A stretch of 64,000 nt of DNA from Nectonema munidae. Lineage: Eukaryota > Nematomorpha > Nectonematoida > Nectonematidae. The notes below the pieces were generated by a model. It was not told the DNA's origin. It ran no database searches and worked only from the letters and a program-made list of their open reading frames with translations. A program made the position numbers and the translations under genes. The DNA lies in contig JAUIRK010000903.1 in assembly GCA_030549495.1 (NCBI GenBank), positions 1,364,001 through 1,428,000 on the forward strand, read 5' to 3'. Below are positions 33,700 to 44,839 of this stretch, in pieces. Within the stretch, counting starts at the first letter, position 1; every line of letters starts with the position of its first letter.

Positions 33700-35140
33700 C
33701 ATTCTTCATCATAAAAAACTTTAGAAAATGCTATGGGATCTTACATATATGACGTCCCCTATCAAGGGGCTAAACTAATTCTAGATGCTCTGCATTAAAA
33801 AATAGAGCAGAAAACATAAAAATCACGACGGAGAGGTTCAAATATTAAAAAATTTTGGGGACGCCATTTTTGTATGATCCCAATTATAACACGCAAAGCT
33901 TTATTGATGCAATTTTTCAATAGAAAAAAAGCTCAATCTTATGGAGAAAGTTCCATATTGTTTTACACTCCTAATTTAATTTCTTTTCCACTATTTTCAA
34001 CCTCTATAAAATTCTGTATAAATTTTTCAAAGGAGATTTACGAAAATTTTTACATATAACTTTTTTAATTATTTAAAAAAAAAATAATTTTTATAAAAAA
34101 TTTGTTAATATTCTCCGATGTCTTGGTAGAACCGTTTTTTCAGCTTGATTAGAAACTTCTTCAAATTTGCTTCCGCAATTTTCAGCTTCAAAAGTATTCT
34201 TGGTTGAGTACAATACATCTGATACAGGAAGATGAATAATATGAGCAACACATACTTGATAACATGCAACTTCTTTCCCAAATTAGCATTAGTGCAGTAT
34301 TTTCTGTAGTGCAACTTACAAGTTCTTTTCTCAAATTAAATTCGCACAGCTTTTGAGAAACGATATCTTGAATCAGAATCAAAAATTCGAAACATATCAA
34401 GACCAAAAGTTTTCATTATTAGATTTTGTATCTAAATTCATCCAAAGAGAAGGACTACCGAATATCATTTTCGATTTGATTTTAAAATACAAAGAAAGTT
34501 TAAACTGTTTTTTTCATAAAATTGAATTACCATATTTTTAACCAGTTTGTGAGACTTACGATGTTGCATATCGTACTTTAGCTAAATTTTCTTGTATAAA
34601 TTTACTATTAGTAATACAATTGAAACTTAAACCATCTATACTAAAAATCTATACTAAAGAATTCTTTAATATTTTGGCGAATCTTTTTAGAACTTAATAT
34701 TTCTTCTATGTCAATTAAATGAACTTTCTGAATAAGAGTTTTCATATTTAAGGTCGTACCTCCAGAATACTTTAAAGTTTTGCAAATGTTACAAACTCTT
34801 TTTCAACTTTTGTGAAATAATTACAAATTTTAGATTTAAAGAAAGACATTTTGAATAAAAGAAAAAAAGGAATATAAAAAAATTGAAAAAAAGTAACCAA
34901 TATAATAAAAATAAAATTTTACAATCGAAAAAAGGGATTTTTGGTTATGACGAACGGTTTTTTCGATTTTTTTCAAACGGTTTTTCAACACTACTATCTA
35001 TCTATCCATTTTGTATATTTATTTTATAATTGAATTGGGAAATACTCATGTAAAATATTTACACTTATATTACAGCAGGAAGTATCAAAATTAAAATAAT
35101 AATTTGTTTCTACAAATTACCCACACATCAATGAATTGAA
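33700..35140. other. AT-rich spacer upstream of the MULE and 3' of the transporter
   Basis: AT-rich sequence with short frames on both strands at 34105-34541 that show no recognised motif. Nothing else is supported. Confidence 0.45.
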
Positions 35141-35147
35141 TTAAACC

Positions 35148-35185
35148 TTTATTTAAAAGAAAAATTAAGTCGCAAAACCTTTATT
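35148..35185 (-). promoter_or_regulatory. candidate poly(A) signals of the SLC7 gene
   Basis: Two AATAAA hexamers on the minus strand (35180-35185 and 35148-35153) lie about 200-240 bases past the stop codon of the transporter. In such AT-rich DNA the hexamer is frequent, so this is only plausible. Confidence 0.3.
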
Positions 35186-35386
35186 TTTATTTCTTAATTT
35201 TTCCATTGAACTAAGAACATATAAAAACTGGGAAAAAGAGTGAGAGGGAATAAACATTTTTATGTAATAAGCTTGCATTTCAACTAAATTTCCCAAAAAA
35301 CAAAAAAACAGTACAAAAGTTCACAAATGATTTATAAGTTTAAAAAAATATAGAAATTGAACTAAATAAACTCATAGTATATGATG

Positions 35387-36889
35387 TTAGGTGATTTCAA
35401 TTTTTTCATTGCCATTCTTCAAGATGGTGGATTGTTCTTCAAAAGTGGAGACATCTTGAGGCACGACGTCTAAAATGATTTGAAGAAACCTCGTCATTTT
35501 AGCTGTGAATGTGTTCACGGCAGCAGGCTTATGGTCGCAAAAAACGCACAAGTAGTAAACAGGCAGACCTGACAAGCAAATCGATAAACCAATCAAAACG
35601 TCAGAGTACTTAATAGTGCAGGGAACAATAACCAGAAAGCTGGTACATAACAGGAAGATTAAGTGAAACACAATGTTGAATTTGATTGGCCGAGCTATAT
35701 TCGGAAATTTGAAGCGGTGGTATAGTAGACCACATATCACCAACAAAACAAAGAGATAAAAGATGAAGGAAAAGAAGTTGATCAAAGTGCCAAGACTTTG
35801 TGAGAACAAGTAGAGCAGGGACATAAGAGTTAGGAGAATGATGGCAGGAGAGGGCGTTAGCTTCTTTCGACTGATCATTGATGCAATCACAGGCAAATGT
35901 CCATTTTGGGAGCCGACATACAAGAGTCTGCCAGAAGTAAACATGATTCCATTTGCTCCACCGAAGGCAGAAAATGCAACAAATATCGGCATCATGATCA
36001 AGAAAATGTTTGAAAGTAGAGAGTTAGGCGGGAAGAGGTGGGAGACAAACTCGAAAGCAACGGTACTCGAGGACAGCATGATGGCGGGATTGAGAACAAT
36101 GATATACGCCACATTTGTGAGAAGATAAATCCCAGTAACAAGAGGCAGGCCAATCACGATTGCGAGAGGCAAATCTCTGAAAGGATTACGCATTTCTTCA
36201 GTGACAAAGTTCAAAAAATTCCAGCCACCAAAAGCGAACAAGCCATTGTAGAAAGCTAAAGAAATCTGAGAAACGCCATTTGTGCCTTCAAATGCATTAA
36301 CAAAATGCGTGCTTCCTTTTTTGAAATAGAAAACTATCCCAGAAATAATGAGAACAACCAAAGCACTAATTTTTGTAAACGTGAAGTAGTCTTGAACTTT
36401 TGTAGCGAGCTTAACACTGAAGCAGTTTGCCGCTGATAACGTTAGAATTGCTAACGCTGCAATCAACTTACCTAGAGCCAAGAGAACTTCGTCACTCGGG
36501 GGTGAAGAAAAAAACGGCTGACATATGTTTAAGCCGAAGACGATTGTCACGATAGCTATCGCCACAGGCCTAATTATCATGATATTGACCCAGAGAAAGA
36601 GAAATGCAGGAATAGGGCCAAAGTAGTGCATTAAGTAGGAGTAATCACCTCCACTTTTCGGGATTGTTGTTCCAATTTCTGCGTAACAAAGCGCACCCAA
36701 CGTTGAATATAAACCACAAAACAACCAAACCAACAAAGATGTTCCAACAGAACCTGAAAATTCTAGCACACTAGACGGCGTTAAAAAGATTCCAGAACCA
36801 ATGATTGTTCCAACGACTATCGTTACAGCGTTTACCAGAGACAAATTCTTCTCCAACTCAACTCTATCGTACTTTTTCACTTCTGTCAT
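35387..36889 (-). CDS. SLC7-type (LAT/y+LAT/b0,+AT-like) amino-acid transporter, single exon
   Basis: A 500-residue APC-superfamily permease with about 12 predicted membrane helices and cytosolic ends. The substrate motif GSGIF is at residues 31-35, and PKSGGDYSYL at 77-86 is the light-chain family signature. Helix 1 (NLSLVNAVTIVVGTIIGSG) and helix 6 (AFYNGLFAFGGWNFLNFVTE) are well kept. Light chains of SLC7A5-11 usually carry QPLFPTC or PFYPGC in the loop after helix 3, whose Cys bonds to 4F2hc or rBAT. Here it reads QPFFSSPPSDE (from residue 124), with no Cys there and only Cys123 just before. The ATG at 36889 was chosen; an in-frame TTG three codons upstream is not a likely start. No intron interrupts the frame, unusual for this family. 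It looks intact. Substrate cannot be read from sequence. Confidence 0.93.
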   Translation of the reverse strand: MTEVKKYDRVELEKNLSLVNAVTIVVGTIIGSGIFLTPSSVLEFSGSVGTSLLVWLFCGLYSTLGALCYAEIGTTIPKSGGDYSYLMHYFGPIPAFLFLWVNIMIIRPVAIAIVTIVFGLNICQPFFSSPPSDEVLLALGKLIAALAILTLSAANCFSVKLATKVQDYFTFTKISALVVLIISGIVFYFKKGSTHFVNAFEGTNGVSQISLAFYNGLFAFGGWNFLNFVTEEMRNPFRDLPLAIVIGLPLVTGIYLLTNVAYIIVLNPAIMLSSSTVAFEFVSHLFPPNSLLSNIFLIMMPIFVAFSAFGGANGIMFTSGRLLYVGSQNGHLPVIASMISRKKLTPSPAIILLTLMSLLYLFSQSLGTLINFFSFIFYLFVLLVICGLLYHRFKFPNIARPIKFNIVFHLIFLLCTSFLVIVPCTIKYSDVLIGLSICLSGLPVYYLCVFCDHKPAAVNTFTAKMTRFLQIILDVVPQDVSTFEEQSTILKNGNEKIEIT

Positions 36890-36898
36890 TGAGATCAA

Positions 36899-39386
36899 AC
36901 AAGTGACTTCTCAAGCACAATCTAATAAAAGTAAATACATAAAATATATTCATAAGCATTAAAGGTCTTCCATTTTGGGTGTGCTCCAAAGGTGTTAACG
37001 CTGAGGCGAAATTTCAATAGTTGGCGTCTCTTAGAGCCTCGGACTGCGAATCTCTAGATTCGTTTTCCCGCGGTGGCGATATTTTCACTAAATGTTGTAA
37101 AGATTAATAGTAATAAATATGCGCTCTAACCTGTAACTTGGGGTAGAACCAAGTCACTACCTCTGAATAGTAGTTGTAGAAGAAAATAACCTTTATTTTA
37201 AATTAATCCTTCTTGTGGAGAAATGAGTCGATGCTCTGAATGAGTAAAGGCTAGCGGATTTTCTTCTCCTGAATAAAATCAAGATTTAAAGCAAGGAATG
37301 GTATTTGTTGAGTAAAAATGTTCCAAAATCAGCTTATAACTATGGAAAACACATCGAGACCTTATGTTTTCCTGTCCCTCTCAAGCAAAAAATGATGAAA
37401 GATCGATCTACGCTATCGAAGTAATGTTGGAAAAACTAAAAAAGCTTTCATCTGAAAGTTACTTATAAAATTATAATCAACTCTTTCAGGGTTAAGAAAT
37501 AAAACGAACGCAACTCTATTTTTTGCATTACAAAAATTTGGCTTAAAAACTAAAAATTCTTTTGAACGCAAAATTTTCGCCATCAAATGGGATGTTGAGA
37601 GCAGTAAATTTTTATTTGGAAGCGCCAAATGGGGCACTACTCTGTATGCTTGCATACGGCTCTGTCTAATATTAAAGTAAAAAGAAATGTTGCTTATAAA
37701 AACTCTACTCTCTCTGCATGTGAGCTTCTTATCCACTGGTTTCTTTTATTTCTTTGTTAACATTTATCATTCGTATTTTCGTTTCTCAAGCCACGAGTAA
37801 TTTTTTACTATAAATTTGCTTTCTTATTGCAGCTACAGGACTCAACTCAACAAAATGAAAGGATTTGATAATCACCGCCAATGATATCGATAATTTTTCT
37901 ATATTTTCATTTTTTTTTATTGTAGGACCCGATCCCATGTGCACCATAGTTAGGCTATTTAGGTGTATGTGAGTATGCCATTTGGTTTAAATAAGCTGCT
38001 TCATGACTGAATTTGAAGAAGAAAACCGCTTTTAAAATAATAAAAATAACTTTTAAATGTATTATTTTTAACGAAAAGAATTGAAAATCTAAAAATGAAC
38101 TACCAAAAGTTCTGTTTAAAGGTCCGCTTTAAGGATAGAAAGTTTCTTAAGAAGTTTTGTAAATAAAAAGCGATCTGTTGCAACAAATTCAAAAGGCCTA
38201 CTAAATATTACGCACATATACATGTTATGAATTTTGTTCAAGATAAATTATCACTTCAAAAACTTGCAATAATTTTTGAAATTGTAGAAAGAAGTCTTGA
38301 AAATCACGCCAAGTAACCAACGATATTAAGAAAGGATATGTTGACGTAGTACTCCATTGAAAGGACATTAGCAATTTACTAGCACGTATATAAAATTTTC
38401 TTTGAAACAAATTTCAATCGCGATGCCACTAAACCTTGTGTATACGTCAACACAGGCCGTAGCCGAAAATGAGTGTCCATCCCTGATGTAAGTGATTCTT
38501 ATATTCGATAAGATTGCAGTTTATTGGATAATGCTATATAGTTTGAGTTTCCAAATTTTTGTATACCCCAAGTATCAATTGATCATAAAATAAAGGTATC
38601 CTACTTCTTTCACAATGCTGTGGAGTTATATGCCCAGAGTGTTAAATCGAGTACCGAATTTTTTATTTCAAGTAATTTCCGCTCACCAAAAAACGGATCC
38701 GGATATATTTTAAATCGAATCATTTTAAAAAATATGATTAATTTGGAGTAGAATCTTTCACATCGCCAACAAGTTCTTGTTTTCTTCACGGTGCCTTTGT
38801 GCCTCTCATATATGAAATTTTAAAAGCAACTAGAGCCAATAGAAAAAGAAACCGTAGCTTGGTTTTTTTGAACACCCATCCGATTATTTTAAGGAATTTC
38901 ATTTGAATTATGCGCGTTTCGCTTTAATTTTTTTGAGCAAACAACGACTGTCTAACTTATTATAGCAAACAATAGAGGGGTGAATTATTCGCGGATGGAA
39001 ATTTCGTGGGGCAGAATTTTCTACGGGCAAACAATGAAATAAGAGAAGGCTGCGCTTGAGAGAAACAAAGGAAGATATAGGCAATCAAAATCTTATTATA
39101 GCACACTATTTATTATTTTTAAATTAATTCATACACTTATTTTTCATTTCCTAGAGCTGATATCTTTCTTTGTTTCTTCCTTATTTCATCGTTGAAGACC
39201 TACGAGACTAACCTTTCTACTTCACTCCATTCTCTTTCCGCATAACGCTCGAAAAAGTTCGAAATTCAATTTTGTTTTTTTTATAAAGCTTTGTGCCCAA
39301 TAAATTCTTCACTTTTCCTCTGTTTACTTTATGCACTAATTTAATGGGTCACCCTCAGCACCAAATCTATATTTATTCAAAATAAA
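36899..39386. other. 5' flank of the transporter, mostly unrecognised
   Basis: This contains the presumptive promoter of the minus-strand transporter; no clear TATA or initiator stands out. At about 37024-37110 a degenerate tRNA-like head (AGAGCCTCGGACTGCGAATC, GATTCGTTTTCCCG) may be an old SINE. The rest is AT-rich without supported features. Confidence 0.4.
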
Positions 39387-39495
39387 TTCTAACAATATTA
39401 ATTTTAAAGCACTCTGGTCTCAACCGTTTTGAGAGAACAAACGGTTGTGCTCATCTGAAGAAGACCAAAGTGGTCGAAAATTAATATTGTTAGAA
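39387..39495 (+). ncRNA. long hairpin with hammerhead-ribozyme-like core
   Basis: Two 34-base arms (39387-39420 and 39462-39495) are inverted copies with a few mismatches, beginning TTCTAACAATATTAATTTT. The loop holds a second perfect inverted repeat, CAACCGTTT and AAACGGTTG. At 39455-39479 the plus strand reads CTGAAGA, A, GACCA-AAG-TGGTC, GAAA. That is the CUGANGA core, a 5-bp stem II with a 3-base loop, and the GAAA core of a hammerhead ribozyme, with one extra A before stem II. Similar CTGAtGAaGgCC-GGCCGAAA segments are known from Penelope-like elements. A clear stem III and cleavage triplet are not obvious, so activity is doubtful. Confidence 0.45.
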
Positions 39496-41270
39496 ACTGA
39501 TTTCGATAAAACTTTCACATTTTATTTCCTTATTTACATCTTTCAATCTTTGTTCATGCCTTCTCAGCAATATTTTCTTTACAAATAAAAATACATGACT
39601 ATCACTTCATGTATGCAACTCCTTCATGTTCACCCATATTTTTCTAGCTTCTATTACTATTACTATTATCCTCATAGGCAAAGGAAAATTATTGAGTTGA
39701 AAGCATCCTGAGAAATTCCAGCATCTTGGAAAGACTAGAAGTGTTAAACGCTGAAAGTCTAGCAAAAGAGAAATGAAATACAAGATACACAATAAAGTAT
39801 GGCACACACGCAGTGTAAACAAAGGTTAGAAAAGTCAGTGGCAGCATAATGGGAGTATTTCTTCCATACGCGTGTTGTGAGTGAGTAGAGAATCAAACTA
39901 TGCGCAGTAAGCAACCCCGCCGCCAGATTCTAAGCACGGATTTACATATTTCAAGGGAGTTCCAGGCGACAAGATTAATCCCAGTGCGACTCAGCCCCCA
40001 ACCTTATCGACGCGCCTAGTAGTAAATAGTTGTTGAAAGAAGAAATAGAAGACACAGAATAAAGTTTCTTTCGACTTTTATAAGTAGGCTTTATTAAAGA
40101 TTTTTACTGTAATTTTTTTGAAAAGGATAGGGCCAAGGTTATAAATGGTCCTGCTTATTTTTTTCAGTGAGTTACTTAAGGCAAACGATTTTTTATTTCA
40201 TGTGATGCTGGTCAGAAAAAGTTGTACCGTTTTTTTTTACCAAACCCAATTCCCAAGCATGTAAAAATTTTTATTTTTGATATCAAATATTGACTTTTCG
40301 GAAGAAGAAAAAAAGGAGGGTCCAGAATTGGACCATTACCTGAATAAAGTGTAAAAGTTGTATAAAAAAAATCATTTTATTCAATCGAGATATATAAAGT
40401 AACGTTAGAAACCTAAAACAATCTCGATGAATGTTCCTTTCGCAAGCAAAACAACCAAGCAAAGTATTTTTTACAGACTCCACATTTTCTTTGTAGATCT
40501 CTAGAAATAGCAATAAGGTAGTGTCCATTAACATTTTTAGACTTTAATGAGTAATGTGAGGCTGAACCATGTTTTATTCTCAACTTTATACCTTTCACCT
40601 GAAGAGATTCAAAGCCACTTCTCTTCCAAAATTAATATGCAAAGGAATCTCCCCTTTATGCACTTGTTCGAAGTTTCAAAGCGCCTACTACTGCAACATT
40701 TATAGCATTCACTGCCAAACTCCATCACCATTTTTTCGCTTTTATCTTTGGTCTGTATGCGGATAGCATTTTATCAAATATGTCTACACCCCCATTGCAG
40801 AGTTATACATTTTGACGATTTGGGGGCAATCAGCTCTCATCCTTTTGCTAGCTTCCTTTGAGTATCTCATTACACTATCTATTGGGTACTGTGAACAAAA
40901 AGTAGAAGCTAACGTAACGCGAGCATTGTCTCTCAAACGTAGGAAAAAAACGTTACCGCTTCGTATGAAGCTCTAGCCATTTTCTTCATATCTTTTTCAT
41001 TCTCCAATATTTTTGTCTCTTCAAAAAGTGTATATGAAGAAACTCATATACACCTCGTAGACGCATGCATTTGTTATCGAAGAAATAAAAAATTTCACTA
41101 TTCTGGAAACGAAGGACATTGCTGGGATTCGTTGCTCTCTTTCCCTTGATAAAATTCAATTGAATAAAGATATCCCGTAGAAGACTAGTAGATTGCTAAT
41201 GTTTTCTATATAGAGATTCTACTTATACATTTAGAATAGATTTTAGAATAAATATAATTTAGACTAAACT
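39496..41270. other. spacer with a GC-richer patch
   Basis: Mostly AT-rich. At about 39890-40025 a short GC-richer patch (GCAACCCCGCCGCCAGATTC, CGACTCAGCCCCCAACC) looks like part of an interspersed repeat that I cannot name. Otherwise no gene is recognised. Confidence 0.4.
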
Positions 41271-41274
41271 TTTA

Positions 41275-41465
41275 GTATAGTTAGAATATTGTTAGTTTTA
41301 GAGTTGGTCTTAGCATAGTTAGAATATAGTTAGAGTTAGTATAGTTAGAATATTGTTAGTCTTAGAGTTGGTCTTAGCATAGTTAGAATATTGCTAGAGT
41401 TAGGTTTACTATAGTTAGAATATTGTTAGTCTTAGAGTTGGTGTTAGTATAGTATATTATAGTAT
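41275..41465. repeat. minisatellite, about 64-base period, three units
   Basis: Built from TATAGTTAGAATATTGTTAG, TTTTAGAGTTGGTCTTAGCA and variants. Each unit itself consists of shorter GTTAGAATA-type repeats. Units differ by several bases, so it is not very recent. Confidence 0.85.
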
Positions 41466-41567
41466 AGCATATTTTCAAATCCAACCATAAAATGGAAGAT
41501 TGTGGGTCAGTAATTAGTTAGACCCTTATAACCTACAAAAAATAGCAAATTAGTCCTGAAATTGTCT

Positions 41568-41650
41568 GTTCTGTCAAATGTCCGTTCGGCCAAATGTACG
41601 TCGGCTAAATGTCCATTGGGTCAGATGTCTGTCCGCCAAATGTCCGGGTA
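41568..41650. repeat. short tandem repeat of 15-16 bases (GTCCGTTCGGCCAAAT type)
   Basis: Successive variants GTCCGTTCGGCCAAAT, GTACGTCGGCTAAAT, GTCCATTGGGTCAGAT, GTCTGTCCGCCAAAT and GTCCGGGTAC. Five diverged units of a motif much GC-richer than the surroundings. Confidence 0.85.
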
Positions 41651-41659
41651 CCAAAATTT

Positions 41660-42780
41660 GATGGAATGTGTCTATATTGCAATATGAATAGAAGCGGAAG
41701 ATGAGTTTTGTGTAATTTTATACAATTTTTTTATTCATTCTTATATACTATAAACCTTATTTATGATGTTGTCATATATAATATGTTTTTATGAGTGTAT
41801 CGAGTGAGATCATGTTATCAGCTGAATGAAGTAATCATATAAAATAATAAAATTATATCAGCATGCATATACATCACTTAGAATTATTGGTATATTTTGA
41901 TATTGTTTTCTGCCAATGGTCCAGAAATGGATTTAAAACGAAAGTACTTATTCCTATAAATTGAAAATTTTAATTTTGTTTATATCAACTTTCACATCAA
42001 AAAAGGGTGTTTCAATAACTTTTAGTTAAATAATTTTTGGTTAATTTTTTGTTAACTTTTTTTGCAAAAACTAGGTACTTTTGGTATTATTTCTAACTAT
42101 AAAATATCTTATGAAAAACGATAATATTTCCTTATTCGATATTTCAATATGTATTTTTATTAAAGAGACAGAAAAATAGAACCAAAAATTTAATTTTATT
42201 CAACTATAACTTGGTCCAATTTTCAAGTGACAAGTTGGCCATTTGCGTAATTTCGGTTTTAAGACATTATTATTTTTGATATTTGTTTTTTTCAAATGTG
42301 ATGAATGCACTTTAGAGTCGTATATACATAACGATGTATGAAAATTTTTAATAGTAAATAATTCTATAGCTTTCCTTTGCCACAGGCTCAATGATCACAG
42401 CAAGGTGATGAAATGATGAAATATTTCACGATTAGATTCAAGAACATTATTCAAAAATACAAAATTGGCATGGAGAAGAATGCGAAATAAATTTGCCCGA
42501 GGTGAAAAGCAATTGTTAAAATTTTTGTAAACGCATATATCAAATAATGTCACGTCAAATTCAATAACAAAATGGCATAAACTTAGTGCCCTGCTTATTA
42601 AAGCTTTTGAAGACCGTAAAAGTTTCATCTTATAATTCGTTACAAAACTTTTCAATTTGAATCAAAATTAAATTTTGTTACATCGTTTCTTTCAATCGCG
42701 CTAAGTGATTAAGCATGCCATCTTTCATTTTTCAGAGGAGATGTTTATAACTCTCAATGGAATCGAAAGATAATTTTAAG
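41660..42780. other. AT-rich spacer, nothing recognised
   Basis: AT-rich with short frames (42200-42391, 42395-42655) lacking recognisable motifs. It could hold the decayed N-terminal part of the piggyBac-like relic that follows, but I cannot support that. Confidence 0.4.
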
Positions 42781-42789
42781 TTGAGGAGT

Positions 42790-43218
42790 AAGCTCTTTCG
42801 TTGGCTTCTGAAATTTAATTAGAGTAAAAAATAAAGGTGGTGTAGATTTAATCGATTCAATCATCGAAGAATTACATCTAGAAGCAAAATGGTAATCGCC
42901 AGTGTTTGTAAACTATAATATTAACATTTTTATGAAAAAGATGGATATACCTTATCACGCAAGCTATTTTTAAGAAACCTTTTATATCAATTGGGTGAAC
43001 GATATGATTTATCCACAGAAGGGCATTTGGCTGGTCAAGTTCTTGGTTATTTAAAAACAAATTCAAAGCCAAAATCAAATATCATGCGAAAAAGTTCTTC
43101 AAACAGTGCTAAAAGGCGTTTCGAATGCAAAAAATTGAGCGGCGAGTTTGCTGTGAATGTAAATGTCCGATTTGCACGAAACACAGAAAAAGGATTAAAA
43201 AAGATTCTTGTTTTTTAA
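42790..43218 (+). pseudogene. piggyBac-like transposase C-terminal relic
   Basis: The plus strand reads NKGGVDLIDSIIEELHLEAKW. PiggyBac transposases have KGGVDLxDxxxxxY followed by a KxWPxxxFxxxLDxxxxNA block, which SPVFVNYNINIFMKK may represent. Further on, another frame gives RRVCCECKCPICTKHRK, like the cysteine-rich RxRCxxC-CxxCxxCxxxH tail of the family. A stop follows W, and at least two frameshifts lie between the blocks. Both motifs in the right order and spacing make piggyBac the best guess, but the decay is heavy. Confidence 0.5.
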
Positions 43219-43219
43219 A

Positions 43220-44165
43220 CTGTGATAAATAAGTATAAAATAAAAGTTTTGTTGTATGACGAGTTCTTTAATAAATTGATTATTTTATGTACATTTTGTA
43301 CACACTTTTACAACTGCGTTGCTTTTTTTATTGCACAATTGAGGGTTAAAAGCAGCCTTCAAACAAAAAATAGACAAATATACAAATGTCTGATAAAGGA
43401 GATCAATGCATATTTTAAGTAAGATGTACATATAATTATATTCTTGCGTCATGGTTAACAATTTTCTGTAACTATGTGTTTTTCCATGCTACCATACAAT
43501 CAGAATAATTAAGCTTTAAAACATAGGATCAAAAATTAGGCCGGTAGAACTAAACCAAATGTTTGCTGAAGAATGAACAGTTTTACTTTCCTATATTTAG
43601 AAGAGAGTCTGAAAGTGAATAAATTTATAACTATATACCATATAATTAGCATACAACTGATTTGCGAATTATGATAACTCAGAACAACAAGTTTTCCATT
43701 ATACCAGGGGTCAGCAACAATTTTGAGGCATAGAACCCATTTCTTTCTAAGCTTAACCTTTGAAAGACATTTAGTCCTGTAAACCCTTTCAAGGACGGAT
43801 AATGGGAGTTTTATTCGAAGCTTTAATTTTTCTAAATTATTGTCATTTTATTGTAATTTTTCAGAACATAAAAGTTAAGAATGTGTGAAATTTCAAAATT
43901 ACTAGTCCTGTATGAGTCAGACATCTTGTTTGTAAATATGAGGTTGACTTTAGAATGTTCATAAATTTTTTTTTATAGATGGTGTTAATTTTTATACCAA
44001 CCTAGTTTGAGGAATGGCATGTTTGAGAGGGAGGAAATGAGATTTCTGTGTTAGTTTGAATCATTATTAAATAGCACAATTGCGTGGCCACATGCAAGTA
44101 ATTTCCTTCATCTCTATGCATAGAGTGTAAAACACTAAATAGTATTGAAATTTAAAATAGGATGT
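43220..44165. other. spacer with a weak hAT-type end
   Basis: At about 43706 CAGGGGTCAGCAACAATTTT resembles hAT termini of the CAGGGGTCGGG type seen at 53742. No partner end is found. The rest is AT-rich and unrecognised. Confidence 0.4.
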
Positions 44166-44171
44166 TCGGAA

Positions 44172-44300
44172 ATAACATTTGAATTAGAAGTAAAAGAATT
44201 TTTATTAGGAACAGGAGAGAAATACGAAGATGAAAATAGGACATCTCCGAATTTTTCTCCTGTTCCCAATAAAAAGTTTTTCTTCTAATTCAAATGTTAT
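44172..44300. repeat. near-perfect hairpin element, 45-47-base arms
   Basis: ATAACATTTGAATTAGAAG at the left is mirrored by CTTCTAATTCAAATGTTAT at the right. Pairing continues inward to AGGAACAGGAGA and TCTCCTGTTCCC, with few mismatches. The loop is about 37 bases. No clear target duplication flanks it. A fold-back MITE is most likely; a hairpin RNA precursor is possible. Confidence 0.8.
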
Positions 44301-44634
44301 AACCATATGAATATAAATTGATTTTGCCGTGTGATTTTTCACGAGGCGATTTCTTTGAACTTGTTTATAATAGAAAAGTTAGCGTCGTATCTATTACTGT
44401 AATCACCATCTCTTTTCATAAATCAGATATATATGATATCATATGTGTATATCAATATAGTTTCTATAAGGTTTTATATCTCCATCACAGGATAAGTTTT
44501 TATCTGGCTTTTTGTTTTCCTTGTTATAGATTCTACGAGTAGTGATTCTGATAGTGGTGGATCGGATGTTTACTCATTGAGTGAGTACGAAATCTAATAA
44601 TATTTGCCTTTCATGTTAGTAAACTGGTTTAGTA

Positions 44635-44835
44635 CAGAGATATATCGGATATCCGCTAAAAATTTTAAATCCTCATTCGCGAATCATTCAAGTTTTAACT
44701 TCCGCAATTTTGAAACAGTTGTCTTTTACCCGCAAAGTTTTTTTTGTAATTTTTGAATTTTTACTTTATCCAAAATTTTTATCATACCACATATACATTG
44801 ACAACTTCTCCTTAAATTTTTAAGAATTATAAAAC
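44635..44835. mobile_element. hAT-like MITE fragment (CGGATAT family), copy 3
   Basis: Starts CAGAGATATATCGGATATCC and, read in this orientation, follows the complement of the right half of the complete copy at 7101-7397. Shared blocks include the GCAAAGTTTTTTTTG and ATCCAAAATTTTTATCATA stretches and ACATATACATTGACA. Only one end is present. Confidence 0.75.
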
Positions 44836-44839
44836 ATAA

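Noticed and set aside
35838-36259. Plus-strand frames antisense to the SLC7 gene
   Set aside because: Shadows of the well-supported minus-strand transporter.
37024-37110. Possible additional SINE
   Set aside because: The tRNA-like head is too degenerate and no second copy or target duplication is visible; mentioned only within the spacer entry.
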